Assembly: GCF_017591425.1 (NCBI RefSeq)
Contig: NW_024466599.1
Coordinates: 27,876,001-27,940,000, forward strand
Direction of reading: 5' to 3'
DNA: 64,000 nt
From: Ochotona curzoniae
Taxonomy: Eukaryota > Chordata > Mammalia > Lagomorpha > Ochotonidae
Position numbers and translations under genes: made by a program. The notes below the pieces were generated by a model, which worked only from the letters and a program-made list of their open reading frames with translations, was not told the DNA's origin and made no database searches. Shown piece by piece: positions 1-10,894 of the stretch (within the stretch, counting starts at the first letter, position 1; each line of letters starts with the position of its first letter).

Positions 1-118
1 CTAGCAAGATCAGCACCTCTGATATCCGTGAATGCATTTATTGCACACTTTCTGCATGCAGTATAGTTATGTTAGGTTGTGTATGGAGAAACAGAAATAA
101 AAAGACATGGCCCCTGAT

Positions 119-328
119 GTATCAAAGTACTTTATTTGTAGAAATGCGGGATTAAAAAGGTAAGTTTATTTTGGTTTAAAAACCTTTTGAAATCCATGCA
201 TAATTTGTTAATACTATTCTGATGGAGCTTGTGAAGACCCTTTGTATGAACATTTCAAGAATGCTTTGCATCAAAATAAGTTTATCTTTACATTTAATTT
301 TCTATGAATTTTCTGAAGCCCCTTTGTT
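119..328. mobile_element. MITE-like palindromic repeat, copy 1
   Basis: AT-rich non-coding element built as an inverted repeat. The left arm has TAAGTTTATTTTGGT followed by a GAAATCCATGCATA core. The right arm carries the reverse-complement-like CATCAAAATAAGTTTATC. The phrase GAAGACCC(T)TTGTATG lies between the arms. The same blocks recur near 15.3, 19.4, 53.5, 57.0 and 62.3 kb, so this is a dispersed family. The palindromic plan suggests a non-autonomous DNA transposon, perhaps mariner-like. Ends are approximate and no protein is encoded. Confidence 0.5.
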
Positions 329-1340
329 TATGGTGTCTTATACTCTGGTTAGGAAAACTATAAGACAATTGATGACATTTTACTCCATCTCATTGGCAAC
401 ACAAAATTGTTTTCGCTTTGCAATGGTCTTGTCTTTTCCACAACATTCCTGTCACAGCCAAAACTCCTCTTTATATAACCCCTCCAAACAAGCTCTCTTT
501 TGCTTGAATGTAGGGTCAAATAAGCGTTCATTTCTCCCACATGTCCTGGCTTGACTTTGCAGTACATATAGTAATTTCTTTTCTTGTAGGTGTTGCACTA
601 GGTTTTTTGTGAAGATGTTCTAGGCCATTTTCAGCTGGATATAACTACACTTGGCTGGATTCCATTCACAAGTCTCATAGGGAATACTCAGACACACCAT
701 TTTTTTTTTCCCCCTGGCTATTTCTATGTGAGGTTGCCAGGCAGTCCAAGGGTCTTCCCTCCTCCTATGCCTAGATCCTTTTATCAGGATCCTTTTATCC
801 TTGCAGTGGGATGGAACTGGTGTGAATGAGAACATTCCGTTGTACTACACTGAAGGCACAGTCTAGCAACTCAGTTGGGATTCTGTCTTTTGGGAAGCCC
901 TTTTTTTAGGGGCTAGTGAGATAAGAGGAGCTATTATTGTTCCTGCCTGACAGAAAATCACCCACTTTCTCTCCCTTTAGCCTACTTTTGGGTCCTTGAC
1001 TCTGCTGTCTGCTGGGTGAAGGAAGACAGTCCCGCTGGTTGCTTTACTCTAGGGTTCCCTAAAGGAGGATATTTGGGGTAGCAGTTCACATACTCTTTGC
1101 ATGTTACTGTTGCTTTCTGTTTGTTAAATCTTTCCCTTTCAAAGTGTATAGTAATAGAAATGGGGATGGGAAAGAAAGAGGAATATGAGGTAGGTGAAAA
1201 TAATGACAAACTTAATTTTTGTTGTTCTGTGGAGTCAGCATCTTGCTATGCCTCTCCCTGCATTCCACCTTGGTTCCAGCTGGGCCTTTTCTGGCTCAGT
1301 AGGCAAGCAGTGTGGCCCAAGATGCTTCAGGGTTAACAGG
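329..1340. other. Unassigned non-coding DNA
   Basis: No repeat family, exon or RNA gene recognised. It contains short homopolymers, including a T run near 700, and a small direct repeat in which GATCCTTTTATC occurs twice at about 774-800. Open frames here are short and overlap on both strands, as expected by chance. Confidence 0.5.
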
Positions 1341-1408
1341 CTCTCAGGTGATGCCTGTGCTGCTGGTCCCTGGACCACACTCTTAAGTTGCCTGGGTCTA
1401 TTGAGGAA
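1341..1408. mobile_element. MER5-like hAT fragment
   Basis: A short stretch reading roughly CTCAGGTGATGCC...GCTGCTGGTCCCTGGACCACACT matches the terminal part of MER5-type non-autonomous hAT (Charlie) elements as I remember them. Only one end is visible. Identification is from consensus memory. Confidence 0.5.
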
Positions 1409-1434
1409 TGATAAATGAAAAGCACTAGTCCCTT

Positions 1435-3300
1435 TTAATTTTGATATTGTTTACATAGTTGAGTGGGATGCGTGTCCATGTGGGTGGGTCAAGGTATGGA
1501 AGAAGGTAGATGGGACAAAAGTTTCAATTCTTTTTTTCATGTTCTCCTGCTATGTCTATGGAAGGGGAAGAAGATGGGATACTCCTTGCTGTCAGAGTTA
1601 CATCAGCATGCGGGAATGGGGACGGTCATCTAATGCCTTAGAGACTCTGATGTGAGAAAGATGTGTTCCAAGGGTGTTACTTGAGTGGTTTTTGTAGTAA
1701 TGAGACATTGTCAGCTTTGTTGCACCAAGGCTGAGGAAACCTTTCGATGATCTGTTGGCTGACCCAGTCCACACTAGCACATCCACAGACCCAGACAGTT
1801 GCTGCAAAGCTTGATCAGGAGAGTTGTTGACTTGTCCTGCTTTCCATCCTCTGACAAGGCATTTGCCGTCCACTACAGGCCTAGATGAGCTGGTTGTCAT
1901 GTCCCCTGGGTGCATCTGGGCATACTGTCCACTGCACAGGCATCAGCAACTGCAAAGGTCCTGATACATGCACTTCAAGGTTGGACCACCCATTCTGTGA
2001 TTTGTGGCTGTTGTTTGAGTCCACTAGTTGGGGAGTACTCCAAGAAACCTCACCTGGGGTGACCTAAATCTTGACTCTTTGTGTACCAGCCAGTGCAAAG
2101 TCAGGTTTGGTCTGCCATCTGCACCAGGCAATGGACTTACATGTGACTGCAGCTGCTGATCAGTTCTACTCCCACCCTTACCTCTCGCACGAACCAACAG
2201 GTGCTGTGACCTTGACTAGCCCACTCCAAGCCTGGTCCTCACAAACACTAGTGGATTTCCTGGTCTATTCAGGGCAATCCCCAACAGCCTCCACCACATC
2301 TTCCCCCAGTCCTAGTCTTTGTCTGTGCCAGCATGTGCTGCAGGCTAGGCAAACTTATCCCATATTCCAGCTGGCTTTCATGCTTATCTGTGGATGTTGC
2401 AGCTTAGCTCAGCCCAACATGACCCTCTATCTGGCCCACACGTATGCCAATGAGTGCTGACATCCAGGCCAGCCTAACCCATTCTCAGCCCTCACTCTTG
2501 TGCTCAGCAGTAGATGCTGCAGCCAAGCCAGGGGAGTGCTCACAGTTCGCTTTCTGGGCTTATTCCTAGCCAGAATCTTGTGCTTGCCAGAGATTATTGT
2601 GGTCCAGGCTTACATGACTCACACTGGGACCCATTCCCAGTAACTGCCAGCAAATTCTTTGGCGTGGCTCGGCCAGCCTGCTCCCATTCTGGCTTTTGTG
2701 CATGCTAGAGGATATGGCAGCTGGCCTGCTCCCAGTCCCAGCTCTCATGTTCACCAGTGGAAACAGTGGCCAAGCAAGGGAATCCCCGGAGTTCCCCTAC
2801 CAGGCCCACTCCCAGTCCCAGGTCCTGTGCATATCACTGGGTAATATGGCCTAGTCTGACACAGCCAACCTCCAGTCCCAGCTCTTGCCAACAAGTGTAG
2901 CAGCCTAGCCCAGCCTGGCCTACCCTCAGCCCTGACCTTTATGTAAATTGGTGGGTTTGAAGCCCAAACTCAACCTGACCTACACCTGGTTCTGGCTCTC
3001 ATTAATGCCAGTGTGTGCTGTGGGATGGCCCAGCCTCATTTGTCCTTAGACTTGGTCCCACACAAATGTCAATGGATGGTGCAACCCTACCTAGCCTGGA
3101 TTTCCCCCATTCCCAGTTTTTAAGATCACCAGTGGGAGCTGTAGCGTACAAGGGGAGTTCAAGTTGCTCTACCAGGCCTCCTCCCAATAGCAAATCTTGC
3201 ATGTGCCCGCAGGTGCTGCCATCCAGCCTGATATGGTTTGCCCTAGTCTTGGCATTCACTGGCCTAGCCTGACTGGCCTACACCCATTCCTGCCCTCACT
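1435..3300 (-). mobile_element. L1-like 3' tail with 60-bp tandem array, copy 1
   Basis: Read on the minus strand this is a tandem array (about 2080-3300), then about 600 bp of unique sequence, then a tail ending ...CTATGTAAACAATATCAAAATTAAAA. That ending resembles the 3' end of the young L1 at 38.6 kb (ATGTAAACAACAATAAAA), so I infer an old lagomorph L1 3' UTR or a derivative. Array units carry a (G)TGCTGCAG-like core at 2335, 2393, 2454 and 2513, about 60 bp apart. Sister copies lie at 10.4 and 11.2 kb. Because 60 is a multiple of 3, open frames persist through the array without meaning. Confidence 0.55.
2080..3300 (-). repeat. Degenerate ~60-bp tandem repeat array
   Basis: Around 18-20 diverged units of about 60 bp. 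Each has a C-rich part (CCCAGTCCCAGCTCT-like), a CCAGTGGGTGCTGCAG-like core and a CCTAGCCCAGCCTGGCC-like part. The core recurs near 2335, 2393, 2454, 2513, 2836, 2889, 2950, 3010, 3070, 3130 and 3207. Units are too diverged for recent expansion. A shorter array with the same motifs occurs in the sister copy at 11.9-12.4 kb, so the array belongs to the element, not to the site. Confidence 0.65.
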
Positions 3301-3324
3301 GGTGAGTAGTACCAGTTACTTAAC

Positions 3325-3580
3325 CATCTTTCATAAAATAATATTTGACATTCACTTAGCACTGAATTTGTGTCTGACCCTGTTTTAGGTGTTTTGCATC
3401 TATCACCTTGTGTAATCACTACAATAGTTTTGTGAGATGGGAAAAGCAATTATTTGCCTAACTTTATAGATGGTGAAATCAAGGTACAATTTAGTTAATT
3501 TATTAAATATTATAGTAGGCGGCAGACCTAGAATTCAAATTCAGTCTGGCTCCGGAGTCTGTGTATGCAGTCTTGTTTCT
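3325..3580 (-). mobile_element. MIR SINE, ancient
   Basis: Reverse-complement MIR pattern: a GTAATCACTACAATAGTTTTGTGAGATGGG segment, then an ACTTTATAGATGGTGAAATCAAGG core (consensus TTACAGATGAGGAAACTGAGG), then CAGACCTAGAATTCAAATTCAGTCTGGCTCC. This is a mammal-wide tRNA-derived SINE, strongly diverged, with no duplication visible. Confidence 0.75.
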
Positions 3581-3802
3581 CTCCAACATTTTGTAAACTT
3601 ATTACCCCTTTCTAGACATCTGTTATCTTTTTTATTATTTTTCCACTTAAAGTGTGGAACCCAGATTGAAAATATTGTTCCTGACAAGATGGACTAGCTG
3701 TGAATATCATGAATATCATTGTAATATTAACTCACTATGGGATTAGTCACACTGTCAACTTTATTACTTCTGTGAATTTGATAATTAGAGCCACTTCTGA
3801 AG
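3581..3802. other. Unassigned AT-rich spacer
   Basis: AT-rich DNA between the MIR and the next SINE. Nothing recognised. Confidence 0.5.
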
Positions 3803-3815
3803 AATTAGCCATAGG

Positions 3816-4145
3816 GGGCCTGGTGGTGTGGCCTAGTGGCTAAAATCCTGGCCTTGAATGCGCTGGGATCCCATATGGGTACCGGTTCTAATCCCGGCAG
3901 CTCCACCTCCTATTCAGCTCCCTGCTTGTGGCCTGGGAAAGCAGTCCAGGACGGCCCAAAGCTTTGGGACCCTGCACCCGCGTGGGAGACCTGGAAGAAG
4001 TTCTTGGATCCTGGCTTCGGATCAGCATAGCACTGGCCATTGCGGTCACTTGGGGAGTCAATCATTGGACAGAAGATCTTCCTCTCTGTCTCTCCTCCTC
4101 TCTATATATCTGACTTTCCAATAAATAAATAAAGCTTAAAAAAAA
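3816..4145 (+). mobile_element. Lagomorph C-type SINE, full length
   Basis: Full-length copy with head GGGCCTGGTGGTGTGG, A-box-like TGGCCTAGTGGCTAA, B-box-like GGTTCTAATCC, a pyrimidine-rich segment and an AATAAATAAA tail. It is flanked by a perfect 13-bp duplication AATTAGCCATAGG (3803-3815 and 4146-4158), which shows retroposition. Open frames across it are parts of the SINE consensus. Confidence 0.92.
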
Positions 4146-4175
4146 AATTAGCCATAGGATCCCAAAGTGGCTCTG

Positions 4176-4198
4176 TTTTTTTTTTTTTTTTTTTTTTT
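4176..4198. repeat. Poly(T) tract, 23 bp
   Basis: An uninterrupted run of T. It could be the reversed A-tail of a decayed minus-strand element, but nothing downstream is recognisable as one. Confidence 0.85.
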
Positions 4199-4470
4199 CT
4201 GAACAACTAGAGGCTGTGGAGTTCAGCTGAGGCTGGCAGTTCTGGTTAAGCACTGAAGTAGCAACAGAAGCAGCTCCAAAACAATCTGTTATTGTTCATT
4301 AGCCCAAGGAGAGTGAGTCTGGCAGGGACAGCTGAGCAGGGATGGCAGAAAAAGGTGGTATAAAGTACTGTCAGGCTGAGAAGATGGATGATGAGTCCAG
4401 CAAAAAGTGAAGTGGAACGCCCGAGACAAGCTAGAGTATTCTAAGTTTGCCACATCCTGATCAGGGAATC
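4199..4470. other. Unassigned non-coding DNA
   Basis: Purine-rich on the plus strand. No repeat family or exon recognised. Confidence 0.45.
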
Positions 4471-4925
4471 CAGGGATTTACTCATTCATGAATCTACCCT
4501 TATTAACTAACCATCTACAATGTCCCAGTCACCGTGCTGAATGTTGGTAATTCAGTGATAAACCAGAGCTGCTCATTCTAATGGAAGAAACCGACAAGAC
4601 AAAACTAAAGCACACATTTGAAATAAGGTAAGTCATTTGCAGGCTGTAATAAATGTCTTGAAGGAAGCAAAGGTCAAAGACCAACGTAACCACGGAAGGT
4701 CCTATTTTATGATGGGTGGTTAAGGAAGGCCTTCAGCTGAGGTCTAAAATCAGAGAAGTTAAGCATGTGAAGAATAGAGAAAATGGCATGTCAGGCAAGA
4801 ACCAGTTGTTCAAAAGCCAAAAGGTGAGAAAGAGCAGGGCATGGAAGAGATGGTCTGGCAAGGAGTTTTGGAAACACATAGCCATTCTTTGGATACTGGC
4901 GAAAATTCGTAAGAGTTAAAGCTGA
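4471..4925 (+). mobile_element. Ancient mammal-wide repeat, LINE 3'-end type
   Basis: It follows the motif order I remember for an old repeat: TTTATT...CATCTACAATGTCCCAGTCACCGTGCTGAATG, then TAAACCAGAGCT, then GGTGGTTAAGGAAGGCC, then GAAGAACCAG. In the consensus this reads 'cctactatgtgccaggcactg ... ggtggtcagggaaggcc'. The exact family name is uncertain. A second fragment of the same type lies at 54590-54780. Confidence 0.45.
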
Positions 4926-5190
4926 GAATAATGGATATGAAACAAAACCAGTAGTCTGACAGGTTGGTCAAATCTCACTTGTAATGCTGTGTTGAACACA
5001 CAACCTTCTACAAGGCACATGGCTGCAGTGTCTGAAATCAGCAATTATTGTTAAAGCAAGGCTCAGTATTAGTCAGACTTTTGTGTTTTAAAGTCCATCT
5101 CTGAGCTTTTAGGATATAATCCTTACAAAGAAAGATTGGTCTTCCAGAGAGATTCAGCTAAAATTCACATTGAATCCCCACTGTTTGTTT
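4926..5190. other. Unassigned non-coding DNA
   Basis: No repeat, exon or RNA gene recognised. Confidence 0.4.
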
Positions 5191-5500
5191 TGCTTAAAGT
5201 GGGTCCTCACCATCATTAGTAAGTGCTTTTCATGATCTGACTTTTACCACTTTCATCTCCTGCCACATCCCTTATTGTGAGCCGTAGCTATACTGAGCTC
5301 CTTGCTCTTTATCGAAATAACCATGTTTTCACATCTTTTCCTTTTCTTATTGGATTCATACTTGCACCTACCCTCAACTAATCAAATCCATTCTTTAGAA
5401 TTTAGTTCAAGTATCCCTCCTCCAAGAAGTGTACAGACCAGGACAATGGTTAGCCTCCAACACTTTTTCCAACTTCCCTATAAAACCTTAAACTTTTTGA
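5191..5500 (+). mobile_element. L2 LINE 3' region, ancient
   Basis: It resembles the L2 3' region in order: CATGATCTGACTTTTACCACTTTCATCTCCTGCCACATCCC, then CTTGCTCTTTATCGAAATAACCATG, then TTAGTTCAAGTATCCCTCCTCCAAGAAG. It stops where the antisense L1 begins. Strongly diverged, with no intact frame. Confidence 0.55.
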
Positions 5501-5529
5501 GGTAAATCTGATTGTGGTTTTCATTTGAA

Positions 5530-6262
5530 GGATAGTAGCCCTCAGCATTTTTTCATGTGTCCATTGACCATTTGTATTGTATCCTTTGAAAATACCCTAT
5601 TTATGTCCATTGCCCATTTTTAAACTGGATTATTTGTTTTGTTGCTGATGTGTTTCTTGAGCTTTTCTTTATAGCTACTGAATATTAATCCTCTATCAAT
5701 TTTTAATGTGTGAATATCTTTTTCCCACTGCCTCTGTTGACCATTTCCTTGCAGTGAAGAAAAATCTTGGCTTGATGTAATTCGATTTGTTTATTTTCAC
5801 TTTAATTGCCTATGTTTCTGGAGGCTTTTCCAAGAAGTTTGTCTACAGCTTTCTTATAGGGTTTCCCTGGTGTTTTCCTCTTGTAATTTGATATCAAGTC
5901 ACAGATTTAGAACTTTGATCCATTTAGAGTAGATTTTTGTATAAGGTGTAACTTAGTGGTGTTTCGTACTTCTGCACATGTACATCCGATTTTTCCAGCA
6001 CTGTTTTTTGAAGAGACTGTCTTTTCTCCAGGGATTGATTTCAGATGATTTGTCAAAGATTAGATGGTAGATGTATGGATGAATTTCTGGGTTTCTATTT
6101 TGTTCCACTGTTCTAGCTGTCTTTTTTTGTGTGTGTCAGTACAAGCCTATTTTGATTATAATTGTGTTGTAGTATTTCTTGATGTGTTGTATTGTATGTA
6201 TTGTGATCCCTTTGGCTCGGTTTTTATTGTTTGAGATTGATTTTGCTATTTGAGATCTCTTT
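5530..6262 (-). mobile_element. Old LINE-1 ORF2 fragment, part 1
   Basis: Antisense L1 ORF2. Plus-strand landmarks include GCATTTTTTCATGTGTCCATTG, AGCTACTGAATATTAATCCTCTATC, TTTGATCCATTTAGAGTAGATTTTTGTATAAGG and TTCTATTTTGTTCCACTGTTCTAGCTG, all in the order expected for reversed ORF2. Many stops and frameshifts make it a dead copy. It continues at 6627 after an inserted SINE. Confidence 0.85.
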
Positions 6263-6279
6263 TGTTTCCATAAAATTTT

Positions 6280-6609
6280 TTTCTGTTTTTTTTTAAAAAG
6301 ATTTTTGAATTTTTATTACAAAGTCAGATATACAGAGAGGAGGAGAGATAGAGACGAAGATCTTCGATGATTCACTCCCCAAGTGAGCGCAATGGCCAGT
6401 TGATCCGAAGCCAGGAGCCAGGAACTTCCTCCAGGTTTCCCACGTGGGTGCAGGGTCCCAAAGCATTAGGCCGTCCTCGACTGCTCTTCCAGGCCACAAG
6501 CAGGGAGCTGGATAGGAGGTGGAGCTGCCAGGATTAGAACCAGTGACTATATGGGATCCCGGCACATTCAAGGCGAAGACTTAAGCCGCTAGGCCACCAT
6601 GCCGGGCCC
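6280..6609 (-). mobile_element. C-type SINE inside old LINE-1
   Basis: Reverse-orientation SINE from a T-rich tail to CCGGGCCC. Flanking duplication TGTTTCCATAAAATTTT (6263-6279) and TGTTTGCATAAAATTTT (6610-6626) differs at one base. It splits the antisense L1 cleanly, so it is younger than that L1. Confidence 0.92.
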
Positions 6610-6626
6610 TGTTTGCATAAAATTTT

Positions 6627-6967
6627 AACATTATTTTTTTCTAGATCTGAGAAAAATTCTGGTGTTTTGACTTGCTCACATTGAATCTGTAAATTACTTT
6701 GAGTAGTGTGGATATCTTAATATTCGTATTATTATCAATAATAACAATATTAATTTTAGTCCACAAACATGGAAGATTTAAAAATTTTTTTGTTTCTTCT
6801 GCTATTTCTTTCCTTAATACATTGTAATTTTCATTGTAATGGTCTTTCACTTCTTTGGTTAAATTTCTTCCAAGGTATTTAATATTGTTGGTAACTACCA
6901 TGAATGGTATTGATCTTACAAGTTCTTTTTTAGCCATTGCATTATATTTGTATACAAAAACTGTTGA
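6627..6967 (-). mobile_element. Old LINE-1 ORF2 fragment, part 2
   Basis: Continuation of the antisense L1. The minus strand encodes a recognisable but degraded ORF2 stretch containing KYLGRNLTKEVKDHYNENY and, further on, KVIYRFN, both typical of the region after the reverse transcriptase core. One frame of about 98 codons stays open by chance within a dead element. It ends at the next SINE. Confidence 0.85.
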
Positions 6968-7261
6968 TTTTTTAAAATTTATTTATGTTTATTGGAATGG
7001 CAGACTTCTAGAGAGGAAAAACAGAAAAACCTTTCATCTGCTGGTTTATTCCCCAAATGGCTACAATGGTCCGAGCTGAGCCAATCTGAAGCCAAGCGTC
7101 AGGAGCTGCTTCTGGGTCTCCCATGTGGGTTAAAGGATCTTGGCCATCCTAGCCTGCTTTCCCAGGCTACAAGCAGGGAGCTGGAAGGAAGTGGAGTACT
7201 GGAACATAAAGTGGTGCATGCAAGGCAAGGACTTTAGCCACTAAGCTACCATACTGGGCCC
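6968..7261 (-). mobile_element. C-type SINE, older copy
   Basis: T-rich tail, then AATGGCAGACTTCTAGAGAGG, CTGCTGGTTTATTCCCCAAATGG, CCCATGTGGG, CCCAGGCTACAAGCAGGGAGCTGG and a degraded head ACCATACTGGGCCC. More diverged than the copy at 6280. Confidence 0.88.
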
Positions 7262-7609
7262 TCTAATTAGAATCTTACAAATGTGTTCAAAACCACAGTA
7301 ATTAGCTTGATCCATCCCTTTCCTGTCTTTTACAGTTGTAACATTTTAAAAAATTGAATTTCCAGCCTTAATTTCTTTATATATTTTATACCTACCTCTA
7401 TGTGCACATAAACAAGACTCAATGTTTACTTACTTGTTTCCCATTTTTATGAAATTCTTCTCACTCAGTTTTCATACACATCTTCTAGTTCATTAAAAGC
7501 CCACAATTTATCCTTACAGAACTGAAATTGTTATGCTTTTTTCCTCATGAAGAATGCACGAATGGGGAAAAGATGTATTTGGTGTGACATCATTGGATTG
7601 CATCAAATC
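7262..7609. other. Unassigned AT-rich DNA
   Basis: No family recognised. It may include further decayed L1, but I cannot align it. Confidence 0.4.
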
Positions 7610-7870
7610 AGAGACAGCTTTTCCATGGCTATAATGAAATGCCTGAGGTGTGCTAACCTGGTGAAGAAAATAATTTTATTTAACCCTGATTTGGATTCCG
7701 GAAGCCAAATAGTGCAACATAGGCTTTTGCAAACCCTTTTGAACACCTCACTACAGGGTGTATTGTAGCGGTAGAAGTGCATGTAAGAATTGGCAAACAT
7801 AGTGGCCAAACAGGAAGTCAGAGAGCATGGCCATATGGAACCAGACTCAGACTTTACATCATCCTACATG
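7610..7870 (-). mobile_element. MaLR-type LTR remnant
   Basis: Plus strand reads CCATGGCTATAATGAAATGCCTGAGG ... AATAATTTTATTTAACCCTGATTTGG ... GTGGCCAAACAGGAAGTCAGAGAGCATGG. This resembles reversed MST/MLT-type MaLR LTRs (gctgtaataaaacacctgagac ... tttatttagctcatggttc). On the minus strand an AATAAAATTAT polyadenylation-like signal falls where expected. Diverged. Confidence 0.5.
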
Positions 7871-8084
7871 CATCATAAGCCTTTTGAAAAATTTATTCTT
7901 TTGATATTAAAAACAATCTAACTTAGTTACTTAAAAGAAAAAAGGTAAGTGCTGAAAGAAGCAGAATGTCAGAAAATGACATGAAATAGTATATCATAGA
8001 AGGCAAAGTATAATTCTGTATTTTCTTAAAAGTCAACTCATCTTTGGGGAATAAAGTAAATTGAACCACTGACCCAAACAGATT
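7871..8084. other. Unassigned spacer
   Basis: AT-rich, nothing recognised. Confidence 0.4.
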
Positions 8085-8345
8085 TTCATCTACATTTCAG
8101 ATGATACCTTTTGTGTCACTGTTTCCATGAAGCTTTCCAGAATGTTCCTTTTTTCTTTTTCTGTGAAAATTACGTCCTCCTATGAACTTATATTGTACTT
8201 GCTTCCCTTAAATGATCTATTGCACATTGTGTTTGCTTGGTTTGTTTACATGGCTTTGTTAATTGGCTGATTTTTTTTGAGAACAGAGTTCATGTCGTAT
8301 TTAAATCTCCAGTGTTAGGTGCTCAGTAGACAATTAAGGTTGAAG
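8085..8345 (+). mobile_element. L2 LINE 3' end, ancient
   Basis: The 3' end reads GAGAACAGAGTTCATGTCG ... CCAGTGTTAGGTGCTCAGTAGACAATTAAGGTTGAAGAATGAAAG. It parallels the L2 ending 'cccagtgcctggcacatagtaggtgctcaataaatatttgttgaatgaatg'. The 5' part (ACCTTTTGTGTCACTG ... CTTCCCTT) also fits L2. Confidence 0.55.
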
Positions 8346-9935
8346 AATGAAAGATTCACATCATGAGACATCTGTTAGAGTTGGCCTTGGTTTTGGATGA
8401 TAGAATAATTCAGCAAAAGTTAGCTTAAAATTTGGAAAAGTGGATTTTATTTTTCTGTTTTCAGCTGGACCTACAGAAAGGATGTTTCATATAAAATTTT
8501 GTAAATGATTAATACAGGAAAGAAATCACTGAAAATGTGTAGATATTTACTATATACGATGGACGTTTATGAATACTCAGTTAATTTTTTGAAACCTTAG
8601 TTTTACAAATTGCTGAAAACTCAGACATGAAAAATTTCCTGTTCTCATTTTGGCATTCAATTTTATCAACCAATAGGATCTTCTCATTCTTGTATTCTTA
8701 CCTTATGGGACACAAGGAATTTGTCTTATTGGGATTTCTGATTAAATGAAATCATTTTTCTAAAATTCTTAGTGCAGTATATGGCAAATATTCATGGTAA
8801 ATACTAAGTAAACATGAGCTTTATTATTAGTTAATTCCAGGATTAGAAGCACCCAGCGATGTGTTCCTTGTATTTGGGGCATTGCACATGTACGTGTTGG
8901 GAGTAGTGCATTATAAATCTGCCAAATCAGAAAAAGAAGCATTTAAAAACTTACACTTTAAAGTGACACACATAATTGAAAGTTCCTGAATATTTTATGC
9001 GTTAGGTGTATATATTGAGACATATTATATTATAAACATATTTTCTGAATGTAGAAAACTCATTATAATATTTTAAGAATGCTCTTCCACATTGCAAGGG
9101 CTTGCTTACCAGGAATAAACTTATCCCATGCATCAGTGACGGTGGAGGCTGTTCATTTCCCCAAAGTTCATTGTTCCCCAGTGGTAAATTTAAGGTAAAT
9201 TAGAGCTTACCAAAACATAAACCCAAAGAGGTCCACCATGGCTGCTTTATTTACATTTTGACTCATGGTGAGTGTCTGGCTTTAATCATGGGGAACAAGT
9301 AATATTACTCAGACTTCATTGTTTAATCTTCCATTCATTTGTTTTCCAAGTTTGCTTCCATCTGTTACAAAGTTCCCTTTTGATTGCAGTACTCAATTCT
9401 GATATCTGCAATTTATCTTCATTTGCCATTTTGTGGTAGCTATGAAAAATTCTGTGACAAGCTCCTTGCTTCCAAAATCCTTGCATTTCAGCCTCATTGA
9501 GTTGGATTCATCCTGATTATTTTGAAATCACATCAGCACTTTCAGATCAGAAAATTAATTCTTAATAAGTTACCATATGAATATCAGAAGCTATTTTTAA
9601 AAACCTGAAAGAGAGCAGTTTTTAAATATGTGTAACTACTTCTAGGGAGTAGTAAACTGGAGTGCTTAATTAAATGAAGGCCCTAGATTTTTTTTTTTTA
9701 TTATGTTGTCACTGGATGTTTGAATAACTGTGATTTTCCAATCCAGTTGTCCCTATTTCAAAATATGGTTCTAGTTCCTGAGGAAAACTGGAAATGGAAC
9801 GACCATGTCTCCAATAATTAAAACAAATTCAGAAATTGCAGCAATAACTGCAATCCATAAAAGAGTAAAAACCTCTGAACACTATTTCTTTCCCTGAACT
9901 GATATCATAATTTAGTAGATTAATCTTATATAGTT
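8346..9935. other. Unassigned AT-rich DNA
   Basis: About 1.6 kb with no recognisable repeat, exon or RNA gene. Open frames are very short. It could be unique intergenic or intronic sequence. Confidence 0.5.
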
Positions 9936-10410
9936 TTTATGCTATGATTTGAATGTCCTCTGTGTATCTCATATTGAAATTTAATTGCCATTGTGAATGT
10001 ATTAAGAGCTGAGTCCTAGGGTGGGTTTTGTGGCATAAAGATGCTGTGTGTGAGGCCAGCATAGCATCATCAGCACCAGTTCAAGTACCAGCTACTCCTT
10101 CTGATCTAGCTTCTACTAATATGCCTGGCCAAGTACTTGGCCATTGCTGTCCTCACAGAATACCTAGACAGTTGAGTTCTGGGTTTAGCCCACATCAGCC
10201 CCAGCCATTGCAGCCTTTACGAGAATGAACCAGCAGATTGAAGATTGTCACTCTCTCTGTTTTTCTCTCTCGGAAATTCTGTCTTTATAGTAAATAAATG
10301 AGTATTTTTTTAAAAGAAACAAAAAGAGGTAGGTGGGACCTAAGAGGTAGTTATGTAATGGGGAAGTTGCCATCAGGAAAGGACCAAGGCCATTATTGTG
10401 GGAGCAGATT
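9936..10410 (+). mobile_element. MaLR LTR remnant split by a SINE
   Basis: The left part (9936-10018) reads TATGATTTGAATGTCCTC...ATCTCATATTGAAATTTAATTGCC. The right part (about 10325-10410) reads AGGTGGGACCTAAGAGGTAG...GTTGCCATCAGG. Together they follow the MaLR LTR start (tgatatggtttgg...aatctcatgttgaaatgtaatcccc ... ggtggggcctggtggg). The SINE at 10019-10315 interrupts it. Confidence 0.6.
10019..10315 (+). mobile_element. C-type SINE, old subfamily
   Basis: Degraded head (GGGTGGGTTTTGTGGCATAAAG), CAGTTCAAGTACCAGCTACTCC around the B box, GCCTGGCCAAGTACTTGGCC, a pyrimidine-rich CTCTCTCTGTTTTTCTCTCTC segment and a TAAATAAATGA tail. It is nested within the MaLR LTR. Confidence 0.8.
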
Positions 10411-10411
10411 A

Positions 10412-10800
10412 GTCATTTTTAAAATTTTTTTAAATTAAAATTAATTTTACTGTTGTTTACATAGTTAACAAGAATACCTGCCCATGAGGTCCACTGATTA
10501 GGGTGAGGAGGGTCGAGGTTTGGGGGAAAGTGGATGAGACAAATATTTCCAATTTTCCTTTTCTTCCCTTTTCTCCTGTGTGTAAGGTGGCGGGGAGGAA
10601 GGGAGCAGACCACTCCCATCTGCCAAACTGCATCAGTACCTGGGGGTGGGGTATCCACTTGATGTCATCTTAGAAATTCCAATGAATGTTCCAAAGGTAT
10701 GGCTTGAGTGGTATTGCTAGTTCTGATACGCTCTTGGTTTTGTTGCGTCAAGCCTGAGAAAATCCTTCCAAGGTCCATTGGCTGACAAGGGAAGCCATTT
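10412..10800 (-). mobile_element. L1-like 3' tail, copy 2 (truncated)
   Basis: Same unique region as the copies at 1435 and 11250, without the tandem array. Shared phrases are TTGTTTACATAGTTAACAAG at the tail, GTTCCAAAGGTATGGCTTGAGTGG, and GCCTGAGAAAATCCTTCC...CATTGGCTGACA. The L1-like ending reads ...TATGTAAACAACAGTAAAATT on the minus strand. Confidence 0.55.
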
Positions 10801-10894
10801 AGTAGCGGTGACGCAGCATGATGTCCTCACTGGATGTCGGCCATGTACTGTTGGAATTGCCAACCCATGGAGCCATAAGCCATATAAGCTTGTG

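Noticed and set aside
2071..2460. 129-codon plus-strand open frame
   Set aside because: It lies in the stop-poor 60-bp tandem array of a repeat. Since 60 is a multiple of 3, open frames persist without selection, and no domain is seen.
6641..6937. 98-codon minus-strand frame
   Set aside because: Not a host gene: it is a degraded piece of LINE-1 ORF2 and is annotated as such.
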